NCBI RefSeq assembly: GCF_048771995.1
Contig: NC_133034.1
Coordinates: 3,100,001-3,164,000, forward strand
Source: Taeniopygia guttata
Lineage: Eukaryota; Chordata; Aves; Passeriformes; Estrildidae
Direction: 5' to 3'
DNA length: 64,000 bases
The first letter of the stretch is position 1. Every line of letters begins with the position of its first letter. Both the position numbers and the translations under genes were made by a program. The notes below the pieces were generated by a model, which saw only the letters and a program-made list of their open reading frames with translations, did no database searches and was not told where the DNA came from. Shown one piece after another: positions 49,642 through 62,130 of the stretch.

Positions 49642-52600
49642 TTTCCTGCAAGCACCCAAGACACTCTATGGGCACTCTATGAAACCAGACTTTCTTACTA
49701 ACTGCTAATAGCTGACACTTGAACTTCCTCTTCTACATCTCGAGATGCTGTCTTACTTAAACCAACTGGGTGTTAAGCAGTAAAACACAGTTTAAGGAAA
49801 TTTTGTAAATAAAATTTATGAAACAAGGAAGTTTAATTACACATGCACTACCTTAGTTACAGGACACGTTATGGCAGGAATCCAAGCGGAGTTTATCAGT
49901 ATAGCTGCACTGATAAACCTAGGGTAAGCGACTCTGTAAAGCATAAAGTTTGCTTTTTAAAGGAACTAAAACCAGCTCTGTGCCAAGAGAATTAGCAGCA
50001 CCTGGTACCCAACAGACATAAAACTGCCATTTGTGCAAAATTAGGAATCAGTAAGTGCTGTCAGAAAGTTTACAATCAGGTTTCACAAAACACTCCAAGT
50101 TAATATAAGATAATGACAAGATTCATCAGTTTCTTGGGCTTTCTCCCCTCACTTTCCAGCAATACTAACTTACATAGAATTGCCTTTTTCATTCAGATTC
50201 ATACGTGATTACACATCAAGAAAACATAGTCCACTGGGTTACAAACTAAACAAGCTGCCATTTACATCACTTAGGATGAATAAAGTTCCCCAGAGCAGCA
50301 TGTTTTAAGCACCTGACCCACATCAAGCACCATTTGAAACAAATCTCTTTGGAAATCTTCCACAGCAAGCTGTACTTCAAGGATAAAGTGCAATATTCCA
50401 CTGAAGCCCTGTGGAGTTTTAGTAGCATTAACTCTGTGCTATAATCAACAAGTGTATTTTGCTGGACCAGCATTTTCTTTTAGCAAGGCTGCTCTTTTCT
50501 CCCATACTTTCTTCAGTGCATCCTTCTCTCTAAAGTATGAGTCTCACTTACTTGAAAACTTTCAGTCTGTTCCCTTTATATCTCTCTGCACTTTCTTCTC
50601 ATGTGCATTTCTGCTCCTCTTCAGTGTTGATTTTGCCACATTTTGTCTCTAAATTTACAAAATCCTTAGGGGCTCAAGCTTCACTTCGGTTTCAGCATTT
50701 CCCAGTTATAGGGTTAAAGTCTTAAGGAGATGGGTAAACCTTTCCCCTCCAATAACACAGTGCTCTCCCACACCCTCATATCCTACAAATGTGCTGCTCC
50801 TCCTTGCAGTCCCTACAGCAATTAGGCAAAAAGACTCTGGAACCTTCTCACCATTTTGAATGGCAATGAACAAAAAGAGAACTGTCAGGTGGAAAACCAG
50901 CAAGGTTTCCTGTGAATATTTAAGCAAAAAAACACACACAAAAAATCCCAGCTATTAGAAATATTAGTAGGCAATGACTGCAGAACAACACATGGACATA
51001 CAGTATTGGAGATGGCTTAAACAGAAACCACACAAAAATGAAGAGGTAGAGGAAATGGATAGAAAATGTCAGCCAACACACACTTGAACTCAAAGGAAGT
51101 ACAGATTGAGAGGAACTCCACTTAAGTAAGGGGGGGAAAAACCCCCTGCTGACACTGGTAGCCTAAAGCTGTTCACTTCCACTTCAAATGAATCCATGCT
51201 TTCAACTTCACAAGTGTACACACACACAAATTAATTCAGCTTTGGTGGGACAAGGATGTACTTTCACCACTGACAGACAAGTCAGAGCCACCAGCCTACA
51301 CAAAGTGCTCACAGTTTGTAATGCAGACTAAATGTCAGACCACTTCTAATTAGAAATAATTATTTTCAGGTCTCCTCTGAAGGACCCAACATGTGTAAGT
51401 ATAATTATGCAGTATTACCCAGTGGTTGCAATCATCCCACTCTAACCATAATTTTACTTGGAAGGGTATCTGTTATACTGAGCTGTGGAACCTTGCAGTC
51501 CACTTCCCTAGAATGCTCCAAGTCCACATCAAACACTGGGGAGGACTGGTATAAAGGGAGCCCAAAGAATCCGCTCTTTCAACTGCTTTGTTGGCATTCC
51601 CTCCAAAGCATTCTCATGCTAATGAATATGCAAATAAGTGTCTACAGCGCATCATCTGTATATAAATTGCACAGAGCTAACTGTATACCAATGACTCTTT
51701 CAGCTGAAATGAAGGCAATCATACTTATTAAAGATGCTCTGATTAAAGACTGCACAAGGATGCTGGGAAGTGCAAACCTTCACCTTCCACTCTGGCTAAA
51801 GCCAGGCAATCAAACTCAGCTTTCATCAGGCCTGTTAGATCTCATCTTGGTACAGATACCAGGACAACCATCCTCCTCTTAAACCCAGGTTTTGGGAAGC
51901 TGAGCACAAAGGCCAACCACTGCTAATGCTGAAGCTCCAGCACTCCCAATCGGACCTCTTTTGCACGCAGCTTTTCCTGCTACACTCAAGACAAGCATGT
52001 TTCTAGGAAACTCTGCTTTTAAAAATCTTTTCACAGAGACGAATGTAAGAACCCACAGATCAATGCAAACACTGTCACATTCCTTTGCAACATATGTATT
52101 TTCTCACTCCTGATTTTCACACTACCAGAATAACATCTACCGAATGCCATTTAATGCTCTTTTGATGACAATTCCAGTTGGGGAGGAATCTCCAAATACC
52201 GTGGCTAAAGCACACTCCTGTGGTGCAGTAACACTTCCCTTCTAGGACCTAAAGCAGACTCACATACACTAAGTCATCACAGTGTTTAACACCGATACAT
52301 TCTGGAACACTTTCAGAATGCCATTTGCCATGAAATTGTACAAATGACCCAGTTTGCACTTGCTAAGTTACTTACCATCTTAATAACACACTGCATTTTA
52401 CCCATTTGACTTCCAGTCAAAGCGTAATACAAGTAAAATACATAAGTGCCTGGTAATGTAAAAGAAGTAATTTCCACTGCTAAGTAACAAAGAAACTAGT
52501 TCATGACACTTCATCTCTTCAAATAACTGACAATTGAAGTCTCAGTTACACTGTGTTCTATTAAACCTTCAGCCACCATTTGATGCAAATCTAAGGCCAA

Positions 52601-54883
52601 ATAACAGGCACTTTTCTCACAATTAGTTTTAAAAAAGAGATATAATACTATGAAGACTAAGACAAGGCATCCCATGCTGTACTGGTACTGGCAGGTAGCA
52701 CTTAATTCATTCCATTCATCCAAAGACCTCAAAAAAAGTCACTGACTTTTCCCAGGAAGGAGGAGAAGCCTTTTCAGGGGAGAGCAGAGGTTTACGGCAG
52801 CCCAGGACTGCAGGCAGCTGCAATCAGTGCTCACAGAACTGCCATGCAGCTGGCAAGCAATCCCTGCACTGGGACCCCTCACTAGGCTGGAGCAGATAAG
52901 CTGGCTGCCAGGATTCTGGGCTCTGCTGGAGGAATTTTGGATAAAGGATTGCTGGTCTTCCATCTATCAGCTTGAGAGAACGGAGACACATCCCCAGATG
53001 GCCAAGACCAGTTCCAGTCGAGGAAGGGAGCAGGACTAGACAGTGACAGGACGGACTGAGGCTGCAGAACGACAGCTAGAAAAGGACAGTGAACATCTTT
53101 GCTCAAAGCTCACACATAAAGTAAAATACAAAGCTGGAACTCTCATTCCCATGCAAGTCTTCCTCCCCTGCTTGAGTTACAGGATGTTGTCACAGAGAAT
53201 GAATAAGACACCTCCAAGCACTCTATGTTTTGTTTGAATGTCTTCTTTTTTCCTAAGGCTAGAAAAGGAATGGAGCAGTTTAGGCTTTTTAATCTTTCTA
53301 GTGAATACAACTCTCACCTGCAAGACTGATTTACCAAGGGTTTGTTAGGGGTTTTTTCCTATGTAAAACCTACATTAACACCAACACTACTTGCACACAG
53401 TCGGTAAGCACAGACAACATGATTAGATGTGAAAGACTCAACAGTTTCATAGGTCTTTCACAAAAAGAAAACCTACACAAAACCCACAAAATTAAGATCC
53501 TGCGTGTGATCCAACTTCATTTGTACGTTGTGGCATTGCTCCAGTCTTCAAAATATCCCAGAACATTACCAAAACCTTATTTTCTTAAAAAAAACCTCCT
53601 TCTAACTTATGGAAACATTAAACAAACCGCACAATATTTCTTAAAGTCTACAATTTCTGTTGTTGCTATGGCATAAGAGGAGAGAAGCTGCCAGCTCCAA
53701 TCCCGACATCTCCCGTGTAACTTTGAATTTGTGTGCATTCTCATCTCAAACAAGCCCTCAAATCACCAAGCCCTCACTGTAAGAATCATAGAAACCTGTC
53801 TATTGCCAAATTTAGGGGAAGTTAATCAACTATGAGAAACAGAGAAGAAAATCAAATTGGAAGAGTATAACTTCACTACATAAAGGAACTATATTTAGAA
53901 CTTTTTAGGTAAGCCCCAGACCTCTGCTTCTTCCTAAAATCCTCTAAAGCATTTTTTCATTAAATTAATTTTCAATTTATTCCCTACTACTTTCTGAAAT
54001 AACATGAAACTGTTGCAAACCACAACGAACACAGAATTTCCAAAAGCCTCCCGAGCCCTCCTCCTTTCCAACCTCAGAGTTAGGATGCATAATTACCACC
54101 CCAAAGATGCAGGAAAGGGTGCGTTCCACCAGCGTGGAAGGTTTAGGACACTGACAATTACACATCTTGCAGCAAAATCACATCACAGCAGACAGAAAGT
54201 CTGGTCACAGGAGGGAACATGCACACTGAGATTCAACATCCAAGAAGAAATCAAGTTCCACAGAGATGAATGCAAAAACCCACAGCTCCGTGTGAGACAA
54301 ACTGCACCTTCCTTTGCAATACATGTATTTTCTAACTCCCGATTTTCACAGCTGTGCAGAAACACTACGAGATTGAGACCTACCGACCGCCGTCCTGCCC
54401 CTGAGCGCTGGGTGTCAGCCCTCACCGAATCCCTGACTTTTTACCTTTCTCAGAGCACCGATTTCACCGTTTGATAGGTGTTTATAGGGCTCCAAACGAT
54501 GCAGAAAAGCACCGCAAGCCCTGCTGGTGGCTTCTCCCTTTCCGCCTCAGCAGAGCACGGCGAGCCGAGCCTGGATCGCTGCTGCGCTCACAAAGGTGCG
54601 GAGCACGCACCGGGAGTGCCCCCGCAGCACTGCAGCTCGCTCGGCGTGCGGACCCTCACACCTCAGCCTCGGTTCGCAGCGGGTTCGCAGCGGGTTCGCA
54701 GCGGCGATGCTGCGCTGCCGAGCGCGGCCGAGGCGGGGAGGCCGCGGGCCCTGCGCAGGTACCCGCAGCGGCCGGAGCCGCGCGGTCCCGCTCCGCCGGC
54801 CGGGCCGCAGCGCTCCCCGCGGCGGGGCCGAGGCCCGAGGCCCGCGGCCCGCAGCTGCCCCGCGGCCCCGGGCCCGCACTCAC
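49642..54883 (-). other. FAM168B intron 1 (5'UTR intron), main part
   Basis: The sequence is mostly AT-rich and becomes GC-rich from about 54540 towards the promoter. No gene was seen. A G-run followed by a C-run at 51130-51147 could form a small stem. The intron joins non-coding exon 1 to exon 2. Confidence 0.75.
54671..54703. repeat. Three tandem copies of an 11-bp unit, ggttcgcagcg
   Basis: A perfect triplicate of an 11-bp CpG-containing unit inside the CpG island, just inside FAM168B intron 1. It is a short minisatellite seed and could be a repeated protein-binding site. Confidence 0.85.
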
Positions 54884-55060
54884 CGTGAGCGGCGGCGCTG
54901 CGTGCGGGCGGCGCGGCGGGCGCTGGCTGAGCCGTGCGTGCGGGTGCCCGCGCCTGCGTGCGTGGGGCGTGCGCGGCCCCGCGGGCGCGGGACGGGCCGG
55001 GACGGGAGGGGGCGGCCGCTCCGCGCCGGCCGCACCGCACAACTGCGCACCGACCGCCCT
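54884..55060 (-). other. FAM168B: FAM168B non-coding exon 1 (5' limit estimated)
   Basis: On the - strand, gccgctcacg is followed by gtgagtgcgg, a near-consensus donor with GT at 54883-54882. This is the natural partner of the exon-2 acceptor at 48458, because exon 2 carries only 11 nt of 5'UTR. The 5' end is a guess set by the CRE. Confidence 0.6.
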
Positions 55061-55216
55061 GACGTCACTTCCGCCCGGCCGCGGCGGGGAGGCGGGCGCG
55101 TGCGCGGGAGGCGGGGGCACGTGACCGCGCGGGACGGCGCCATGGCGGGCCCGGCCCCTCAGAGGCTGGGCTGGGGCGGGCGCGCCTCTGTCCGCCGCTC
55201 TCCCGTGTGCCGCGGG

Positions 55217-55869
55217 GAGAGCAGAGACACTGCCCCGAGGAGAGACACCGCCCCGAGCAGCGACACTGCCCCACTGCCCCGAGCAGAGACACTGCCCCAC
55301 TGCCCCGAGCAGAGACACTGCCCCACTGCCCCGAGCAGAGACACTGCCCCACTGCCCCGAGCAGCGACACTGCCCCGGGCAGAGACACTGCCCCACTGCC
55401 CCGAGCGGCGACACTGCCCCGGGCAGCGACACTGCCCCGAGCAGAGACACTGCCCCGAGCAGAGACACTGCCCCACTGCCCCGAGCAGAGACACTGCCCC
55501 GAGCAGAGACACTGCCCCGAGGAGAGCAGAGACACTGCCCCGAGCAGAGACACTGTCCCGAGCAGAGACACTGCCCCACTGCCCCGAGCAGAGACACTGC
55601 CCCGAGCAGAGACACTGCCCCGAGGAGAGCAGAGACACTGCCCCGAGCAGAGACACTGTCCCGAGCAGAGACACTGCCCCGAGCAGAGACACTGCCCCGA
55701 GCAGAGACACTGCCCCGAGCAGCGACACTGCCCCGAGCAGCGACACTGCCCCGAGCAGAGACACTGCCCCGAGCAGCGACACTGCCCCACTGCCCCGAGC
55801 AGCGACACTGCCCCACTGCCCCGAGCAGAGACACTGCCCCGAGCAGGACACTGCCCCGAGCAGCGACAG
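55217..55869. repeat. GC-rich 18-bp minisatellite upstream of the FAM168B promoter
   Basis: About 30 units of GAGCAGAGACACTGCCCC. Variants include gcagcgacac, a 26-bp form with an extra ACTGCCCC, and a form with an extra gaggag. A higher-order block of about 100 bp (cgaggagagcagagacactg and its neighbours) appears twice, near 55519 and 55621. The 18-bp unit has no stop codon in most frames, which creates long artefactual ORFs on both strands. The - strand carries GGGG in every unit and closely spaced GGGGCAGTGGGG in the 26-bp form, so it could form G-quadruplexes. No biological product is inferred. Confidence 0.95.
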
Positions 55870-55956
55870 GCCAGCGGAGTGTCCCACACCCGTGTCCCAC
55901 GCAGCCTTGGTGGCCTGCTGCATAATCACATTAAAGCGCCTGGCAGCACATCTCGC

Positions 55957-56603
55957 TGTCACCTCCCCTGAAACGTAAATTTTAAGGAATTTAGAGATTT
56001 TAGAAGAGCTAAGATTTTAGTTAGAAATAAGCCTTACTAAAGTTAATTAAATAAATGAGTAGGCCTTGATGAAGTTAAGAGTTAGCAGTTAACCAATAAT
56101 TGGTTGCTTGTCAGCACAATGTTTAGTTAGCTGGGTTTATAATGAAGAATATAGAAACTGACAAATAACTTTTAGGAACATAAGGCAATTGTGGGCCTCC
56201 CCTGTTCTGAAGACAAGGAATGGGAGTTCTACCAAGAGTTGATTTGTCATACTTGCACTGAAAAGGTAGAAAGGTCAGAACGAGGAAGACTTCATTTACT
56301 TCCTCATTTTGGGACCCCTCCCCATAAAAGGGACCACCGACCCATTTCAAGGGACAAACCATGTATGCTTAATAGATTTTGGAGTGATTAGCATACGAAG
56401 CAGAGAATGGGATGTATCAAAATTTTGAATATGTATTTGTATTTTGGGTGTTCGATACTTGTATGGATAAAAAGACTCTGTAATCACCTGGAAGGTGCGG
56501 TGTGGATTTGGGAGCGATCCCACACGCTGCCCGGCGTCAAATAAACACACACTTTCTGACTTTAAACTGTTAGAGAGTTTTTGTCCCTCATAGTCGGATA
56601 TCA
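55957..56603 (+). mobile_element. Solo LTR of an endogenous retrovirus, ERVL-like
   Basis: About 640 bp with LTR organisation. It has an AT-rich U3, a TATA-like cataaaag at 56323-56330, a poly(A) signal AATAAA at 56540-56545, then a short U5 ending gtcggatatca at 56603. The 5' boundary (tgtcacc at 55957 or tgaaacg at 55969) is uncertain and no target-site duplication could be matched. No gag/pol/env remains. It directly follows the minisatellite. Confidence 0.7.
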
Positions 56604-59600
56604 GTACTAGATCAATATCCATATTTTTTTAATAAATCATCCCCAACCTTGCAGTCAGATGCATAAACCCCGTTGCCCTGTGACACAACAGCTTGATGGT
56701 GCACATACTGAGGCTGGCTGGCACGGCTCTGGAAGTGCCATCTATAACATCTGTAGAGTTTTCACACCTATTTTCTGAAAGAAAAATCCCGCTTCCATGA
56801 GAGCCTCTGCAAGTCCTATGGCGAAAGCGTTTGGGGGCTGTATAGAGCTTTTTGAGCCGCTCCCTTCTGGGGTGCAGAGCCCTTCCTGCAAGGGTCAGGG
56901 AGCTCTGCTGGGAAACGGGCAGAGCCGGAGCCTGGAGGTCTGTGCGAGCTGAAACTCAGGGAAAAGAGGGTTTAACCCTGACACCAGGGTTACCCAGCCC
57001 CTCCAAGGGCGCCAGCAGCCCGCTAAGGCACTCCTGATGAGACGTGGGGTCAGTGCCTTACTGGGCACACTTCACCAGTTTTATGAGTTGTGGAGTTTCT
57101 TTCCACAAATCACTGCCACTGTGGGGACACCTCCTTAAAATCCCTGCTTTCCCAGCAGTTTTTGTTTGCTCAGCAGGCAAACCCAGGAAACTTTTCTAGA
57201 GGTTTGAGCTGTACCAAGGTATGTACAAAACTGAAACAGAAGAGCAGAGCCAATTAAAACAGAGAGGATTTTAAAGAGAGATTTCTAACTAATTCTGCAT
57301 TCTCCAGTTGATGGATGAAAGCCAACCCTACAAATGTTACACCTGCCTGGCTCTGGCAATGTGTGATCCTCAGTCAAAGCACTCAGCATTCCCATCTCAA
57401 GAGATCTAAAATTGACCTTTTAAGTCCCTGCTGAGGGTGGGCCAAGGCCGCAGTGTGAATTTAGCCCAGAGCCTGTGGGCATCACTGAACACGTCAGCAC
57501 AAGAGAGCCGAGGGACAGCTGAGCAGGATTGACATTGCTGCTCCTCAAAAACACACACCTGGAGCTTCACACACCTCTGGGAAAGGCCCAACCAAGCCAA
57601 TGCTCACAGTGCCCAACAACAGGTGGGGAAACGGGACTTTGTAATGTCTGCACAGAGGGGATTTGTCCTGAGAAGTCGGTGCAAACAGCACTGCTGGTTC
57701 TGGGGTGCTCCTGACAAGCAGCACGACTGACACCACCCAAGAGGGGCTGCTGGCAGCTCAGCAAATCCAGCATTGCTGGTGCTGGGCTGCACAGGAATAC
57801 AAACAAGGGAGAGTCACACTGCCATCAGGCACAGGTGTGCCCTGTCCCTGCTGATGTCCCTGGGCTGCTGGAGCAAACAGATGTGGATAAATCAACACCT
57901 TCAACCCCAAGGGGAGACAGGGAAAGATGCCAGGTCATGCTTTGCTTACAGAAGGTCCCCAGTACAACCAGTGGAGCCCTGGGTAGCCCACAGCCCACAC
58001 AGATGAGCCTGGCATCCTGAGGGCTGTGACACCCCTGAGGTTACAGGGGCTCAGAAATCAGGTGAGCTCAGGTTTCACTGGTGTTTCCCTCACTTAGGGG
58101 TGTGCAACACCATTAACACCCCATGAGTTATCCCTCTGTGCATCACTGTTAAATCCACAGGGTGCTTGTCTTTGTGCCAGACAGAATTCTGCAAAATATT
58201 GTAAGTTCAACTGTAAATTCAACTTGTCTCCTGGTGTAATGCCATACATCATGACAGGAAATATTTCAGCCCAAACAAAAACCTGATACCAGAGAAACGA
58301 CAAAGCAGCACTCTGAACTCTTACACCCTGGCAGCACATTCAGAAGGCAATCTCTGCTGGTTTGTGCAATTTTTAGTCCTATCTATTAACTATAGATCAG
58401 TTTTATGGTGCCCAACCCCTGTCAACCAGGCAAACACACACATATATGTGTGGTTGGAAAAAACTACAGTAAAATGGGTATTATTGTTAAAAATGAATAA
58501 AACTGGAGACCTGATACTTCCCTTGTGTATTGTCATGTTTTCAGTAGTACATTGTAGAAGTGATAATGTTCTCAGTAGGACAAATGCAAATTGATTCTCA
58601 GCTTGCTGACATTTATGACAGGTAGGGCAGCTTGCACTTTTCTAATTATCCTCAGATGTCTCCCTCTTATTGTAATACACTTTCTAGAAATGTGAGCTGA
58701 CATTCATCCCTCATGCTGGTCACTTGCTGAGGAATCTTGCAATAAATAGCAGCTACAGGACAAGAAGAATGGTTCCATTACTGCCTCAGCAGGAGTGAGC
58801 AGGAGGGTGACTCAGAAAGAGTGTCCAGCACTGCCATGCAACCCTTCTGGGTGGGATTTGTTTGTGGAAGAGGAGAGAGACCTGCCTGGGGGATGAGAGG
58901 TCCTCACTGCTGTAGTGGCACCAAAAACCTTGCAAAGGTGTGGCTGTGGGCCCTGCAGTCTGTCTGTTGGGGGGACTCAATTTGCAGTAATGAGGATGTG
59001 AAAACAAAGGCACTGCAGGGAATTGTGCCATCTACACTGAGATGACACTTGCTCCAGAATGATTCCCTGTGTTTTGTGGGATTTTCCAGAGTATTTCAAG
59101 CACCCAACATCCCAGTGTTGTGCACTGCTGGGAGTCTGGCTCACCTGGAATTGCTTGGACTGCTCTGGAAACCTGTGCATCTCCAGTCCCCTGGGGGCTG
59201 CCTGAAGAGGCAGATCCCTGCCTTGGATCCCCACCCAGTGCCAACAAAACCAACTGCAACACTCTGACATTTTTATCCAGGTAACAGTCTTGTATGAAAC
59301 AAACAGATCCTTACTGTCTTCTTAGTACTTTGTGTCGTGTTTTTTGGTGATTTTTGTGAAAAACACTTTACTTTGTTGTGAAAATTTTAAAAACTTAATA
59401 AAGGACAGTAGGAGACAGAAACAAAGGGTTAAAACCAGTTGGGTGTTGTGTATTTAGTTAAGAGTACACTTGTTATTTTGGAAATACTTTTTATATAATA
59501 TTTTATTACATCAGTTTGTTATATATTTATAAACAATTATGTATAGTAAACTTTTTTCCTGCATTTAGTTTACATATTCTAAGGACTGTTTAATACGGCT

Positions 59601-62020
59601 CTTTTTTGGTTTTATTTTCTTAGAGCATTCTTTGGTTGTGGTTTTAGTTTATTTTTTATCACTTCTAGTTTTTGGGTCTTGGTCTACACTGCTTTTAGAC
59701 AGTGAGTGTTGATAGTTGGTATATCTGTAGGAGGTGTTTTCTTTATATGTTTATTGGATGTTATTTCATTTAAGTAGGTATTTTAATATAAGTACACTTG
59801 TATCAGCTATTTTACTAAGTTTAATTAACAATAGAAATAAAAACTATATTTTTATAATAAAGTTATTTTAACATTACACTACATAAATAAAGTTACATTA
59901 ACATTTCATAGAATATTTTAATATTTGCAAAAAGCCAATATTGTAATACATATTGTATATTATTATAACATGTATCTATAACAATTTTAAATTGTACTGT
60001 CTGTGTATTTTAAACCCATGGTACAAACTCTAAAGGAAGCAAAACTTGCAGTTAAGAACCTGGAATGGAGATGTGTGGAGGGTCGTGTTAATTCAGGGTA
60101 CATTTTCATTGCTTGTTGTTCAGCACTCTCAAGTGGCCCTGTATTTTAAAAATATCCCTAAGAACTGGCAAAAAGGTAATTGAAAAGTACATTTTAGGCA
60201 ATTTAGATTGTTCTCAATAAGACTGGTGAATGCCATAAAAGTATTCACAAGCATTTCTCATTTTTAGCTTCCCCCATTCCTACCCCTTTCTTCACCATCC
60301 AGGAGTTTCCATGCTTTTCCTTCTTATTTTTTACACAAGCTCAAAATGCCATCTCTTTAGGCCTTATCATTGTCCTTCATTAAAAATCTTCAAAAATACG
60401 TATTTTGATCACACACACTTTGGGTGGCGAACACATTTCAAAGGATGACATACAGAAAAAGAAATGTGCAAACTTGTTCTGATTTTTTGAGAATCTCACT
60501 GACCCATCAGCCATATGAAGATACCTCAGGGTGTTATTATCTCTCAAACTTGCCCTTTCTCAGGAGTGGGCACATTCCCTTTCGATACCAGTTTAATTTC
60601 TGCATGGGACACGTGCTTTCCTCTAATGTAAAGTCCTCACAGGTGTCTTTGTAAGGTACACAAAAGCCTCTGAAAATAGCAGTCCATGTGGACACCAGCT
60701 GTGGCACAATTCTAACTCACATCAGACATGATTTATTACTCAACAGAACAATTTCTTTTGATTCTATTTTATGGGCATCAGAAGTATTTTCACTCAGCAT
60801 ACCTCCTTCATGCACAGGGGCTGTTAACAGGCACTCAGCCTGGCTCTCAATTCCAAAACACATGATAAAAGTAAGTCATACATGGAGTTAATTCACCATA
60901 CAAAATACTAGTTCCATCATTCTGAGGATTGAAAATGTGTGACAGAAAACGTGGTAAGAACTTTGTAATGATCCCTAACATCCAAAAGCCAGGAATTACA
61001 AAATTAAAGACAGAAAATTAAACAGATTTTGGAGTAATGTATGTAAATATCACTGTATCATAAATAGCTCAACTCTACTCTGTTATTACACAGATAAATG
61101 AATCTATGAGGTAAAATCCTTGATTTCCTGGTTAGATTTCTTTTGCCCTAATTGGAGACAGATTTCAAACCCTTGTGTCTTATTGATAAATGTGTGGCCA
61201 ACTTTTGCAGACAAAGTATATGGCTGCTTAAAGGTTGAGGAAATAATAAGGAAAGAGATATTTCCTATGTTTCTCTTGTGAGAGCTTACTATAAGGACAA
61301 TGCCTTGTGGCATTTAGTGAGGCTTTAAAAATGCTTGTTACTGTTGTGACTTATTTGAATGATGCAAATCTTCAGCTACATCTTTGCTGAGTATTGTTGA
61401 CAGCACTGTAATAATCTCCTTTAGTTTCAAAAGCAGAGGAGTGACCATTCCCAGACCTGCAGGCCATCAGCAGTTCTGGCAGAGTGAACACCTGCTCTGT
61501 TTTTATAGAGCTCTGAGCCACCACGAGCCTCTGCAAACAAAACTGGCAAATTCTTTTCTTAGAATTGAACAATAAAAATCCAACATAAAACTAGTTAGCT
61601 CCACCCTCCAGAAGATAAGTTAACTGCAACAGATAAACGTTTAACATCATTCAGTCTGGTATCAGTAGAATATTTGACAATTCCCAGAGAGTGTTATGGA
61701 ATATTACCTTCAATTTTCTCCTGTATTTGCCAGAATCAGGAGTAAGAACCATAGCACTTAGAAAAGGAAGCTAATTTGTATTCCCTGTCACAGACTTATT
61801 GCTGTTTATTTGATGCCAACACTTTGCAAGAGACAAGAGAAGTGAGGTTAATTCAGTGCTCTGAAGAAAAATAATGTTATAATTTTCATCTATTAAACAA
61901 ACAAAAAAAAATCTACAATTTATGCTTCCTTTTTCATTTGTTCACTACTAAAGTGAATGAGTATATTTGATCTTACTTACTATTCAAGTAAACAAGCCTC
62001 TTTTCTTTGTATTTCTCCAG
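56604..62020 (+). other. No gene recognised
   Basis: Human synteny predicts PLEKHB2 on this side, but no PLEKHB2 coding sequence was recognised here. Contents are a small cacacacatatatgtgtg palindrome near 58433-58450 and a T-rich, C-poor AT block at about 59330-60010. The ORFs have no domain. Confidence 0.5.
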
Positions 62021-62130
62021 ACACCTCAACAAAAAATGACTTAAAGCAGGAGGAAGTTAGGAACATTACAGAATCTGCTGCAGACAGATCCCAGCTTCCA
62101 TTGTCTGTGTTCCAGCCCTCTGGGAACCAG
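62021..62130 (+). CDS. Candidate internal exon of an unidentified gene
   Basis: This 110-nt segment is bounded by a good acceptor (ttctttgtatttctccag, ending 62020) and a donor (CAG|gtaaca at 62131). It is open in one frame, with phase 1 in and phase 0 out, reading TSTKNDLKQEEVRNITESAA then DRSQLPLSVFQPSGNQ. The peptide is polar and has no motif I recognise. It could be an exon of a gene mostly outside the window, or a chance match. No partner exon was found nearby. Confidence 0.25.

Larger units (their letters stand above)
54540..55210. promoter_or_regulatory. FAM168B: CpG-island promoter of FAM168B, possibly bidirectional
   Basis: This stretch is extremely GC- and CpG-rich, in contrast to about 40% GC around it. 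It contains a full cAMP-response element TGACGTCA at 55060-55067 overlapping an ETS-like acttccg, and a CACGTGAC E-box at 55118-55125. There are many GGGCGGG-like boxes and no TATA box. Transcription of FAM168B is expected to start upstream of the exon-1 donor at 54884, on the - strand, probably between about 54950 and 55130. The position of the CRE/ETS pair also suits divergent transcription. Confidence 0.85.

Noticed and set aside
54527..55978. Long ORFs of 483, 414, 274, 267 and 254 codons over the minisatellite and CpG island
   Set aside because: They are produced by a stop-free 18-bp repeat and CpG-rich DNA. They overlap on both strands, lack domains and are not splice-bounded.
58094..58339. 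Antisense ORF of 81 codons with an apparently structured peptide
   Set aside because: No splice sites, domain or repeat family could be supported. It is probably a chance ORF.
59330..60010. T-rich, C-poor block considered as a nuclear mitochondrial insertion
   Set aside because: The strand bias is suggestive, but no rRNA, tRNA or protein-coding mitochondrial sequence could be matched in either orientation.
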